In this document: piece after piece, positions 34,749 to 42,376 of the stretch | How the letters are laid out: each line of letters opens with the position of its first letter | Position numbering within the stretch: position 1 is the stretch's first letter | DNA from: Halobacteriales archaeon QS_4_70_19 | Lineage (GTDB): Archaea; Halobacteriota; Halobacteria; Halobacteriales; Haloarculaceae | Assembly: GCA_003020985.1 (NCBI GenBank) | Contig: PXRM01000026.1 | Coordinates: forward strand, 117,697-181,696 | Direction of reading: 5' to 3' | Length of the DNA: 64,000 nucleotides | Program-made: the position numbers and the translations under genes | The notes under the pieces: generated by a model | What the model was told of the DNA's origin: nothing | What the model saw: only the letters and a program-made list of their open reading frames with translations | Databases searched by the model: none

Positions 34749-34794
34749 GGGACTCCACCAACATCTAACACCCATCCCTGCGACACGTGGTGTC

Positions 34795-35805
34795 ATGGCA
34801 GACCTGCAGATCGACGCGAGCGTCCCCGGCCTCGACGCGGACCCCGCCGACCTCGCCGGGGCGGCCGAGGCGGCCGGCTTCGACGGCATCTGGGCACCGG
34901 AACTCGACTTCGACCCGTTCCTCCCGCTCCCCATCGTCGCCGAGCACACGACCGACATCGAACTGGGGACCCGCATCGCCACCGCGTTTACGAAGAGTCC
35001 GATGGTGCTGGCGCTCCAGGGCTGGGACCTCCAGCGCTACTCCGACGGCCGGTTCGTGCTGGGCATCGGCACGCAGGTCAAGGGCCACAACGAGCGGCGG
35101 TTCTCCGTCGATTTCGAGTGGGAGCGCCCGGGGCCCCGCCTGCGGGAGGTCGTCGAGTCCATCACGCACATCTGGGACGTGTTCCGGGGCGAGGCCGACG
35201 AACTCGACTACGACGGGGAGTTCTACCAGTTCTCGCTCCTCCCGGAGGCGTTCAACCCCGGCCCGCTCGACGCGGGCCCGCCGGACATCTGGGTCGCCGG
35301 CGTCAACGAGTACAACCTGAAGATGGCCGGCGGTACCGCCGACGGCCTCTGCATGCACGTGTTCAATACCCCCGAGTACACGGAGAAAGTCATCGAGCCG
35401 ACCGTCCGGGCCGGGGCCGAGCAGATGGACCGCCCGTTCGAAGAGGTCACCCTGTCGGCCAGTCCGTTCGTCATCACTGGCGACGAGAGCCGTCGGGAGG
35501 CCCGCCGCGAGGAGGTCCGGAGCCGCATCGCCTTCTACGGCTCCACCCGCACCTATCACGATGTTCTCGAACTCCACGGCTGGGAGGACGTCGGCATGGA
35601 GCTGCACGAGCTCTCGAAGGAGGGCAAGTGGGGCGAGATGCACGGCCTCGTGACCGACGAGATGGTCGACGCCTTCGCCGTCGAGGCGCCGCCCGAGGAA
35701 CTGGCCGACGAAATCCGCGACGTGTACGGCGGCGTCGCCGACCGCGTCCAGCTGGAGTTCGACCCCACCGAACCGTTCTGGGAGGACGTGGTCGGGGCGC
35801 TCTGA
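34795..35805 (+). CDS. LLM-class F420/flavin-dependent oxidoreductase
   Basis: The 336-residue TIM-barrel protein has the luciferase-like features AAEAAGFDGIWAPELDFDPF, GTRIATAFTKSPM, GRFVLGIGTQ and DIWVAGVNEYNLKMAG. It resembles the F420-dependent TIGR03617 group more than bacterial luciferase. It probably transfers hydride between F420 or FMN and an unknown organic substrate. ATG 34795 follows a sequence inherited from the broken aldehyde dehydrogenase, so its promoter context has been rearranged. Confidence 0.82.
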   Translation: MADLQIDASVPGLDADPADLAGAAEAAGFDGIWAPELDFDPFLPLPIVAEHTTDIELGTRIATAFTKSPMVLALQGWDLQRYSDGRFVLGIGTQVKGHNERRFSVDFEWERPGPRLREVVESITHIWDVFRGEADELDYDGEFYQFSLLPEAFNPGPLDAGPPDIWVAGVNEYNLKMAGGTADGLCMHVFNTPEYTEKVIEPTVRAGAEQMDRPFEEVTLSASPFVITGDESRREARREEVRSRIAFYGSTRTYHDVLELHGWEDVGMELHELSKEGKWGEMHGLVTDEMVDAFAVEAPPEELADEIRDVYGGVADRVQLEFDPTEPFWEDVVGAL

Positions 35806-35821
35806 GGGCGTCCGCCGCCCG

Positions 35822-36913
35822 TTACTCCTCCTCGCTCTCGTCGGTGGGGAGGTTCATCGTCTCGACCAGCCGCGAGCTGACGGTCTCCTCGACGAACCCG
35901 ACCAGCCGCTCGTCGGCCGCCACGTCGGCGAAGATGCCCAGCGGCACCTGCCCGCCCGCCATCTCGCGGTGGCCGCCGGCACTGCCGATGTCGCCGAACG
36001 CGTCGGACAGCACCTCCCCGATGTGGACCCGCGAGTCCGTGGTCCGGCCGCTGAGTTCGAGCGTCTCGCCGACGATGCCGAAGACGACGGCGGTCCCGAC
36101 CCCCTCGAGTTCGACGAGGTAGTCCGCGGACTGCGGGAGCGCGTCGCGCTCGCCGGTGTGCCCGACGTGCGAGATGCATGCCGAGCCACGGATCTCGCGG
36201 TTGTCGATGGCGGTGCCGAGCGCGTCGGCGGTCGCGCCCGTGACCGGCGGGCTCGACAGTCGCCGGAGCATCGCCTCGTCGGCGTGCGGGTGGAGGACGG
36301 CCGCGGCCTCGTGTTCGGCGGGGGTCACGCCCCGGAGGAAGCCCAGCGTCTCCCGCCGGACCGCGAACAGGAGCGCGGTCGCGAGTCGCCCCTCCAGGTC
36401 CAGCCCCAGCGCCCGGACGTACTCCGTGAGGACGGTCGCGGTCGCGCCCGCCGACTCGCGGCGGTCGACGAACCGCGCCTGCACCGCCTCGACCGGGTGG
36501 TGGTCGATGATCACGTCGACCGTCGCGTCGGAGGGGACCGCGTTGTTCTGCCCCGGCGTGGAGTGGTCGACGAAGGCGACCAGCCGGCCGTCCAGAAGCG
36601 ACGGGGCGAACTCGTCCAGTTCGAGGTCGAGCAGGTTGACGAACGCCCGGTTCTGCTGGTGGGAGATGTCGCCCCCGTAGCAGATGACCACGTCGTCGAC
36701 GCCGGCGTCGCGGGCGATGTCGGCCAGCGCCAGCGCGCTCGCCAGGCAGTCCGGGTCGGGGTTGTCGTGACAGACGACCGTGAGCGCCTCGCCGTCCGCG
36801 AGCAGGTCGTAGAGCTCCCGGGCGCGTTCGCCGCCCGGATCGGCGGGCGCTACCTCCCGGGCAGTCCCCTCGGCGGCGGTCGCCTCCCCGTCGTCGCCGT
36901 CGGACTGTTGCAT
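35822..36913 (-). CDS. DHH-family phosphoesterase (NrnA-like)
   Basis: The 363-residue protein has DHH-family motifs CHDNPDPDCLAS, FVDHSTPG, IIDHHPVE and the DHHA1 segment SAGGHREMAGGQVP. The family includes oligoribonucleases and phosphatases for 3'-phosphoadenosine 5'-phosphate, and an NrnA-like role is likely. It lies 54 bases after the RecJ-like gene on the same strand, so the two DHH enzymes may be cotranscribed. The N-terminal 35 residues are an acidic halophilic extension. Confidence 0.85.
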   Translation of the reverse strand: MQQSDGDDGEATAAEGTAREVAPADPGGERARELYDLLADGEALTVVCHDNPDPDCLASALALADIARDAGVDDVVICYGGDISHQQNRAFVNLLDLELDEFAPSLLDGRLVAFVDHSTPGQNNAVPSDATVDVIIDHHPVEAVQARFVDRRESAGATATVLTEYVRALGLDLEGRLATALLFAVRRETLGFLRGVTPAEHEAAAVLHPHADEAMLRRLSSPPVTGATADALGTAIDNREIRGSACISHVGHTGERDALPQSADYLVELEGVGTAVVFGIVGETLELSGRTTDSRVHIGEVLSDAFGDIGSAGGHREMAGGQVPLGIFADVAADERLVGFVEETVSSRLVETMNLPTDESEEE

Positions 36914-36967
36914 GGTCGCCGTTCGGGCGCTGGCTACATGGGTCTGCGGGTCCGCCTGACCGTCCGG

Positions 36968-38461
36968 TCAACCCAGCTGCTCGCCCACGATGCGGTCCGC
37001 CTCGTCGATGAACGCCCGCTCCTCGCCGGCCGGGATGGTGGCGCCCGCGGCCACGTCGTGGCCGCCGCCACCGCCGCCGACCGTCGCCGCGGCCTCCCCC
37101 ATCACGGCGGAGAGGTCCAGCCCCCGCCCGACCAGCGCGGGCGTCCCGCGCGAGGACACCTTCGTCTCCTCGTCGCTCTTCCGGGCGAACGCGACGATGG
37201 GCGTGTTCCGGTCGACGCCGCTCGTGCCGACGGCCATCCCCGCGATGATGCCGACGATGGTCTCGCGGATCTCCTCCCCGGCGTCGAACCACTGGAGGTT
37301 GTCCTCCCGGGTGACGCCGGTCCGCTCGACCCACTCCAGCCCCTCCGAGAGGTTGCGCCGGTGGTCGCGTAGCAGGCGACGGGCCCGTGCCAGCGCCGCG
37401 TCGCGGTCCCCCCGGCAGACCGCCAGCCCCACGTCCGCGCGCTCGTAGCGTGCCGTCGCGTTCAGTAGCGTGGAGAACTCGCTGGCGTCCCGGAGTTCGG
37501 TCCCGACCGGCTCGTCGAGGAGGGTGTAGGTCGTCCCGACGAGGTTCTCGGCCTTCCGCGCGGGGACGCCCGACCGGACGGCGCGTCCGACGAGCCCGGA
37601 GGTGATGGTCTTCTGTTCCGCCCGTTCGAGATCGACCCAGGTCCGCCAGGTCCCCGACTCGTCCCGCAGGTCCAGATCCAGGGACTGCAGGAACTCGATG
37701 GCGCCGGTCTCGTCGTTGGAGATGCCGGGGACGAAGGTGTCCGTGGCGTACTCCAGCAGTTTCGGGAGCGGCCGGGTCTGCTTGCCGTACACCGCGAGGT
37801 CCTGCCCCTCCTCCAGGACGCCCACTGCGACCCCCTCCGTGACGATGGCGGCGTTGGCACCGTGCAGTTCGCCGCCGGAGGCCTGCATGTCCCCGACGGC
37901 GCCGACGACGGCGAGCGCCGCGAGGTCGCGGTTGTCCGCCGCCGTCCCGTGCTCGCGGTCGCCGCCGACGGGTTCGAGCGCCCGGGCCAGTACGTACGCA
38001 GTGCCCGCGCCCGACAGCTCCGCGGCGCCGTTCAGCCCGCGGAGCAGGGGGTTGAGGTGGAACTCCGTCTCGCAGTCGCCGCCGTCGGTCGCGTCGCCCG
38101 TCGCGGGCTGGTGGTGGTCGACGACGATGGGGTCGAAGTGGCCGGCCCGCTCGTGGGCCGCGATGACGTCGAGCTGCCCGCTCCCGAAGTCCGTGAACAG
38201 CACCGTCCCGTACTCGCGGTCGGCGATGCCCGCGATGGACGCGGTATCCAACTGCTTCTCGAAGACGACCTCGTGGGGGATGCCCGCGCGTTCCAGCGCC
38301 GTTGAGGCGATGGCGGCGCTGGTCAGCCCGTCGGCGTCGATGTGGGAGGCCAGCAGGACCCGGTCGGCCTCGGCCAGTCGCCGAGCACAGCGGGCGGCGT
38401 CCTCGGCGAGTTCGGGAACCGGGGGGTCGCCGTCGTCCGGCGAGGTGACGGTGGCAGCCAT
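36968..38461 (-). CDS. RecJ-like single-stranded-DNA exonuclease (DHH family)
   Basis: The 497-residue protein has the RecJ-type motifs SHIDADGLTSAAI, FTDFGSGQ, VVDHHQPA and a Gly-rich DHHA1 end (GGGGGGHDVAAGATIP). Archaeal homologues act as GINS-associated nucleases or 5'-3' exonucleases on DNA or RNA. ATG 38461 is supported by a minus-strand TATA-like gtttatcc about 30 bases upstream, implying a leaderless message. It diverges from the iron-uptake operon across about 120 bases containing two iron-box palindromes. Confidence 0.88.
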   Translation of the reverse strand: MAATVTSPDDGDPPVPELAEDAARCARRLAEADRVLLASHIDADGLTSAAIASTALERAGIPHEVVFEKQLDTASIAGIADREYGTVLFTDFGSGQLDVIAAHERAGHFDPIVVDHHQPATGDATDGGDCETEFHLNPLLRGLNGAAELSGAGTAYVLARALEPVGGDREHGTAADNRDLAALAVVGAVGDMQASGGELHGANAAIVTEGVAVGVLEEGQDLAVYGKQTRPLPKLLEYATDTFVPGISNDETGAIEFLQSLDLDLRDESGTWRTWVDLERAEQKTITSGLVGRAVRSGVPARKAENLVGTTYTLLDEPVGTELRDASEFSTLLNATARYERADVGLAVCRGDRDAALARARRLLRDHRRNLSEGLEWVERTGVTREDNLQWFDAGEEIRETIVGIIAGMAVGTSGVDRNTPIVAFARKSDEETKVSSRGTPALVGRGLDLSAVMGEAAATVGGGGGGHDVAAGATIPAGEERAFIDEADRIVGEQLG

Positions 38462-38529
38462 TGTGCTGCACTGTGTCGGGTTCCCGGATAAACCTGCGGT
38501 CGTCCGGCCCCCGGCAGTCACCGGTCCAG

Positions 38530-38543
38530 TTAGGGCCGCCTAA
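38530..38543. promoter_or_regulatory. DtxR/IdeR-type iron box 1
   Basis: TTAGGgccgCCTAA is a 5-bp inverted repeat with four central bases, matching the half-sites of metal-dependent DtxR/IdeR/SirR operators. It lies about 42 bases upstream of box 2 in the promoter of the iron-uptake substrate-binding gene. Confidence 0.6.
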
Positions 38544-38565
38544 ACTTCGACGCCCTTTTCAATCC

Positions 38566-38579
38566 TTAGGCGAGCCTAA
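38566..38579. promoter_or_regulatory. DtxR/IdeR-type iron box 2
   Basis: TTAGGCgaGCCTAA is a near-perfect 6-bp inverted repeat that ends five bases before the ATG of the substrate-binding protein. Regulator bound here would cover the transcription start and block expression when iron is plentiful. Confidence 0.7.
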
Positions 38580-38584
38580 ACCGT

Positions 38585-39754
38585 ATGGCAGACGACACCG
38601 GTCGCGGCGTGATGCGCAGGGACGTACTCAGTACAGGTGCCGCCGTCGGCGGCGCGGCACTGCTCGCGGGCTGTACCGACGCCCTCGGTTCCGCCGGCGA
38701 CGGTGGCGACGGCGGGAGCGGAGACGGCGGCGGCGGCGGGAGCGGCTCGAACTCCTACACCGTCTCGATGGTGCCCACGGGCGAGGTCTCGTTCGATTCG
38801 GTCCCGGAGTCCGTCACGAACTACTTCCCCGGCTACGCCGACATGGCGGTCGCGCTGGGGCACGGCGACTCCATCACCAGCGTCGGTATCGCGTCGCGGT
38901 ACCACACGGACGTCTACGACGAACTCGACGGCGTGAGCGTCGACGAGGGGTCGCTCACGGAGCTCTACCAGGGCGGGCTCGACACGGAGGTCTTCTACTC
39001 GCTGGACGGCGATCTCCACCTCATCGACCCGAACTGGCTGGTGAACAACTTCGACGGGCTCGAACGGGCCGACGTCGACGAACTCGCGGAGAACGTCGCC
39101 CCCTTCCTCGGGAACACCATCTTCCGCCGGACCGACTCCTGGCACGACTACCGTTACTACACCATGTACGAGGCCTTCGAGACGGTCGCCGAGGTGTACC
39201 AGGAGACCGGGCGATTCGAGGCGTTCCAGTCGTTCCACGACGACCTTCTCGCCTCGGTGCAGGCCGACCTCCCGCCCGCGAAGGACCGCCCCAACGGCCT
39301 GCTCTGCTTCGCCGCCGGCGACGAGCCGGAGCTGTTCTACCCGGCCCGCCTCAGCGACAAGGGGACCAGCAAGAAGCAGTTCCACGACCTGGGTATCTCC
39401 GACGCCCTCGCCGGCAGCGGCGTCGAGGGGCTCTCCACGAACGAGCGCGGCCAGGTCGACTACGAGACGATGCTGAACGTGGACCCCGACTCCATCCTCA
39501 TCCGGGGCCACGAGACGAAGACCGAGCAGGAGTTCCGCGACACGGTCCTCTCGTTCATGCAGGACCACGACACCGCCTCGCAGCTGACCGCCGTACAGGA
39601 GGGGCGGGTGTTCCGCGGCGGCCCCATCTACGAGGGTCCCATCCACAACCTGTTCCTCACCGAGCGGTTCGCGGCGGCGTACTTCCCGGACACCTACTCC
39701 GGGGAGCTGTTCGACCGCGACGAGCTGGCAGGCATCGTCAACGGGGAGGCCTGA
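38585..39754 (+). CDS. iron-siderophore ABC transporter substrate-binding lipoprotein
   Basis: The 389-residue protein has a Tat-like leader MRRDVLSTGAAVGGAALLAGC with a lipobox, a Gly/Ser/Asp linker, then a periplasmic-binding fold of the BtuF/FhuD type (VESVT-like start near SVPESVTNYFP, DPDSILIRGH near the end). It should capture a ferric siderophore or related metal complex at the cell surface and deliver it to the downstream permease. ATG 38585 places nine residues before the MRRD; the later ATG also works. Two palindromic iron boxes precede it, so iron-responsive repression is likely. Confidence 0.88.
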   Translation: MADDTGRGVMRRDVLSTGAAVGGAALLAGCTDALGSAGDGGDGGSGDGGGGGSGSNSYTVSMVPTGEVSFDSVPESVTNYFPGYADMAVALGHGDSITSVGIASRYHTDVYDELDGVSVDEGSLTELYQGGLDTEVFYSLDGDLHLIDPNWLVNNFDGLERADVDELAENVAPFLGNTIFRRTDSWHDYRYYTMYEAFETVAEVYQETGRFEAFQSFHDDLLASVQADLPPAKDRPNGLLCFAAGDEPELFYPARLSDKGTSKKQFHDLGISDALAGSGVEGLSTNERGQVDYETMLNVDPDSILIRGHETKTEQEFRDTVLSFMQDHDTASQLTAVQEGRVFRGGPIYEGPIHNLFLTERFAAAYFPDTYSGELFDRDELAGIVNGEA

Positions 39755-39879
39755 GCGTGCCCGGGCCGTCGTGCGACGGGGGAGCCGGGAGCGAGTCCCC
39801 GGAGCCCGGGCCCGGCTCCGGGACACCGTCGGCCGAGCCGAAGGCCCCCGCGGTCGAATCGTCCGCCGACACGGGGGCG

Positions 39880-40056
39880 ATGCGCGCCCGGACGTGGACC
39901 ATCGCCGCCCGGTTCCGGGCCCCCGCGGACTACGGCATCCCCCCGGTGCCGGAGTGGGCGGTCTTCCGGATGCAGAACGGGGGGCTGGCCCTGAGCGTGC
40001 TCGACGAGGAGGAGGCGTACATCGCGGCCGACGACCCCGTCGCGGTCCGACGGTAG
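39880..40056 (+). CDS. small protein in the iron-uptake locus
   Basis: This 58-residue frame reads MRARTWTIAARFRAPADYGI and ends NGGLALSVLDEEEAYIAADD plus a short basic tail. The compact beta-like ending recurs in small haloarchaeal proteins, but I cannot name the family. An in-frame GTG at 39757 would add 41 Pro/Ser/Gly-rich residues and sit just after the substrate-binding stop. It lies between the binding-protein and permease genes, so it may accompany iron uptake, although the permease has its own iron box. Confidence 0.5.
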   Translation: MRARTWTIAARFRAPADYGIPPVPEWAVFRMQNGGLALSVLDEEEAYIAADDPVAVRR

Positions 40057-40105
40057 GGTGGTTACGCACCCGCCGACTGTTCCGGACCACAATCCTCATA
40101 CGTAC

Positions 40106-40119
40106 TTAGGTCAACCTAA
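40106..40119. promoter_or_regulatory. DtxR/IdeR-type iron box 3
   Basis: TTAGGTcaACCTAA is a near-perfect inverted repeat in the 93-base gap before the permease gene. It indicates that the permease/ATPase pair has its own iron-regulated promoter in addition to that of the binding protein. Confidence 0.7.
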
Positions 40120-40149
40120 ACCGCAACGAGATGACGATGGAGGGACCGC

Positions 40150-41289
40150 ATGGCGACTGAGTCCCGCGAGCTGTCGGGTCGAGAGATCGGCTGGCTGAAC
40201 CGTTCGCTCCTCCTCACCTGTGTCGCGGGCCTCGCCGTCACCGTCCTCGCGGGGCTGGTGCAGGTCCGCTTCGGTACCTACGAGATGACGCTCCCGCAGG
40301 TCGTGGGCGCCGTCTTCGACCCGCTGGTCTGGTTCCGGCCGAACGTGCTGGCGACGTTCGTCCTCGGCGACGGCCTGGCGAGCGCGCTGGGCATCGACAC
40401 GGCGTTCGACCTGCCGACGGAGACGCTCATCGTCTGGAACGTCCGCCTGCCGCGGGTGCTGGTGGGCGCGCTCGTCGGGCTGAACCTGGCCCTCTCCGGG
40501 GCCGTGTTCCAGGCGGTCACGCGCAACGAACTCGCCAGCCCGTTCATCCTCGGCGTCTCCTCCGGCGCGGGGCTGGCGGTCCTCCTGACACTCGTCGTCT
40601 TCGCCAACTTCGCCGCGCTGCTGCCCGTGACGGCGGCACTCGGCGGAACGCTCGCCTTCCTCGTCGTCTACGCCATCGCCTGGCAGGGTGGCACCTCGCC
40701 GGTCCGGCTGGTGCTGGCGGGCGTCATCGTCGGTACGGTACTCAACTCGATGCAGACGGCGCTGTTCTTCTTCGCCTCCGACCTCGGGACCGTGCAGGCG
40801 GCCATCGCCTGGACCACGGGCTCGCTGACGGGCGTCGACTGGGAGCAGGTCCGGACCGTGCTGCCGCCGACGCTGCTGGTCCTGCCGGGCGCGCTGCTGG
40901 GCGCGCGGTACCTGAACGTCCTCCTGCTGGGCGAGTCCACCGCGAGCGCGCTGGGGATGCGCGTCGAGCGGGCCCGCTTCCTGCTGTCGGCGGTGGCCAT
41001 CCTGGCCGCGGCGGCCTCCGTGGCGGTCGCGGGCATCGTCGGCTTCGTCGGCCTCATCGTCCCCCACATGGTCCGGACCGTGGTGGGGAGCGACTACCGC
41101 CGGCTGATGGTCGGCTGTGTCTTCGTCGGCCCCGCGCTGCTGGTGGCGACGGACCTGGGTGCCCGCCTCACGTTCCAGTTCGCCACCGGTGCGCCCCTGC
41201 AGCTCCCGGTCGGCATCGTCACCGGCCTCGTGGGCGGGCCGTACTTCCTCTACCTGATGCGGCGGCGCAACGAGCTGGGTGATCTCTGA
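40150..41289 (+). CDS. FecCD/BtuC-type iron ABC permease
   Basis: The 379-residue protein has about ten membrane helices and the FecCD signatures NVRLPRVLVGALVGLNLALS, FILGVSSGAG and VGFVGLIVPHMVRTVVGSD, the last being the ATPase-contact loop. It should form the homodimeric channel for ferric-siderophore import. A Shine-Dalgarno-like GGAGGG six bases before ATG 40150 fixes the start. A nine-codon frame from 40131 overlaps this start and could be a leader peptide. The stop overlaps the ATPase gene's start by one base. Confidence 0.92.
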   Translation: MATESRELSGREIGWLNRSLLLTCVAGLAVTVLAGLVQVRFGTYEMTLPQVVGAVFDPLVWFRPNVLATFVLGDGLASALGIDTAFDLPTETLIVWNVRLPRVLVGALVGLNLALSGAVFQAVTRNELASPFILGVSSGAGLAVLLTLVVFANFAALLPVTAALGGTLAFLVVYAIAWQGGTSPVRLVLAGVIVGTVLNSMQTALFFFASDLGTVQAAIAWTTGSLTGVDWEQVRTVLPPTLLVLPGALLGARYLNVLLLGESTASALGMRVERARFLLSAVAILAAAASVAVAGIVGFVGLIVPHMVRTVVGSDYRRLMVGCVFVGPALLVATDLGARLTFQFATGAPLQLPVGIVTGLVGGPYFLYLMRRRNELGDL

Positions 41290-42176
41290 TGACCGGACCA
41301 CGAGCGACCGAGACGGAGGTACCGGACGACGACCACCGCGGGACGGCGCCCGACGCGACGATGGCGCAGTCGACGACCGACGGGACCGCCGGCGCCAGCG
41401 ACCTCGTCGGTGACGGGCTCGCGGTCGGCTACCCGGCCACCGACGAGCCCGTCGTGGAGTGCGAGCGGGTCGTCATCCCGGCGGGCGAGGTGACGGCGCT
41501 GGTCGGGCCGAACGGGAGCGGGAAGTCGACGCTACTGAAGTCGCTCGCCGGACAGCTCGAACCGTGGGACGGCGCCGTCACCCTCGACGGCGAGTCGGTC
41601 TACGGGATGGCCGACAAGGAGCGCGCCCGCCGGATCGGGCTGCTCTCGCAGGAGCGCGAGGAACCCGGCTCGCTGACCGTCGAGAGCCTCGTCCAGCACG
41701 GCCGGTACCCGTACCGCGGGTTCCTCGACGCGGTGAGTGACGCCGACCGCGCGGCCGTCGACCGCGCCATCGAACTCGCCGGCGTCGAGGACCTCCGCGA
41801 CCGGCGGCTCGACGGCCTCTCCGGCGGGCAGAAGCAGCTCGCCTGGGTCGCCATGGCGCTCGCCCAGGAGACGGACGTCCTCCTGCTGGACGAGCCTACG
41901 ACCTTCCTCGACCTCCACCACCAGCTCCACGTTCTGGAGACGGTCCGGGCACGCAACGCGGAGGGGGTGACGGTCGGCATCGTCCTCCACGACATCGCCC
42001 AGGCCGCCCGCTACGCGGACAACCTCATCGCGGTGAAGGACGGCCAGCTGTACGACTGGGGGCCGCCCGCGGACGTGGTGACCGAGGGGCTGCTCGCGGA
42101 CGTGTTCGGCGTCGATGCGACCGTCCGCGAAGGGCTGGACGGCCCCGAGATCGTCCCCAGGCGGCCGCTGGACTGA
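41289..42176 (+). CDS. iron ABC transporter ATP-binding protein
   Basis: The 295-residue ATPase has Walker A GPNGSGKST, signature LSGGQKQ, Walker B LLLDEPTTFLDL and the switch His in VLHDIAQAARY, all typical of FecE/FhuC importers. A polar N-terminal extension of about 35 residues is probably a halophilic addition or reflects a later true start. It is coupled to the permease (TGATG) and completes the iron importer. It is followed by an AT-rich gap of 200 bases. Confidence 0.92.
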   Translation: MTGPRATETEVPDDDHRGTAPDATMAQSTTDGTAGASDLVGDGLAVGYPATDEPVVECERVVIPAGEVTALVGPNGSGKSTLLKSLAGQLEPWDGAVTLDGESVYGMADKERARRIGLLSQEREEPGSLTVESLVQHGRYPYRGFLDAVSDADRAAVDRAIELAGVEDLRDRRLDGLSGGQKQLAWVAMALAQETDVLLLDEPTTFLDLHHQLHVLETVRARNAEGVTVGIVLHDIAQAARYADNLIAVKDGQLYDWGPPADVVTEGLLADVFGVDATVREGLDGPEIVPRRPLD

Positions 42177-42376
42177 GGAGCTGTAGGGTACGCCGCGCCT
42201 CGAGCGCGTGAGGGCTTCGTCGCCGGCGTTGGAAACATATCTGCGATATTGTACGGAAATTTCACGAGTAAGGGTAGAGAATACGGGATTATGTGGGAAA
42301 CAGGGGATCTCGGATATTACGGACGCCGCTGTCCCGATGAACAACCCCTATCCGGCGCAGCCACGACGCACGAACG

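Noticed and set aside
35556..38471. Open frame of more than 900 codons on the minus strand across the DHH genes
   Set aside because: It is a GC-driven shadow rich in Arg, Gly and Pro with no domain. The overlapping RecJ-like and NrnA-like genes carry clear motifs in other frames.
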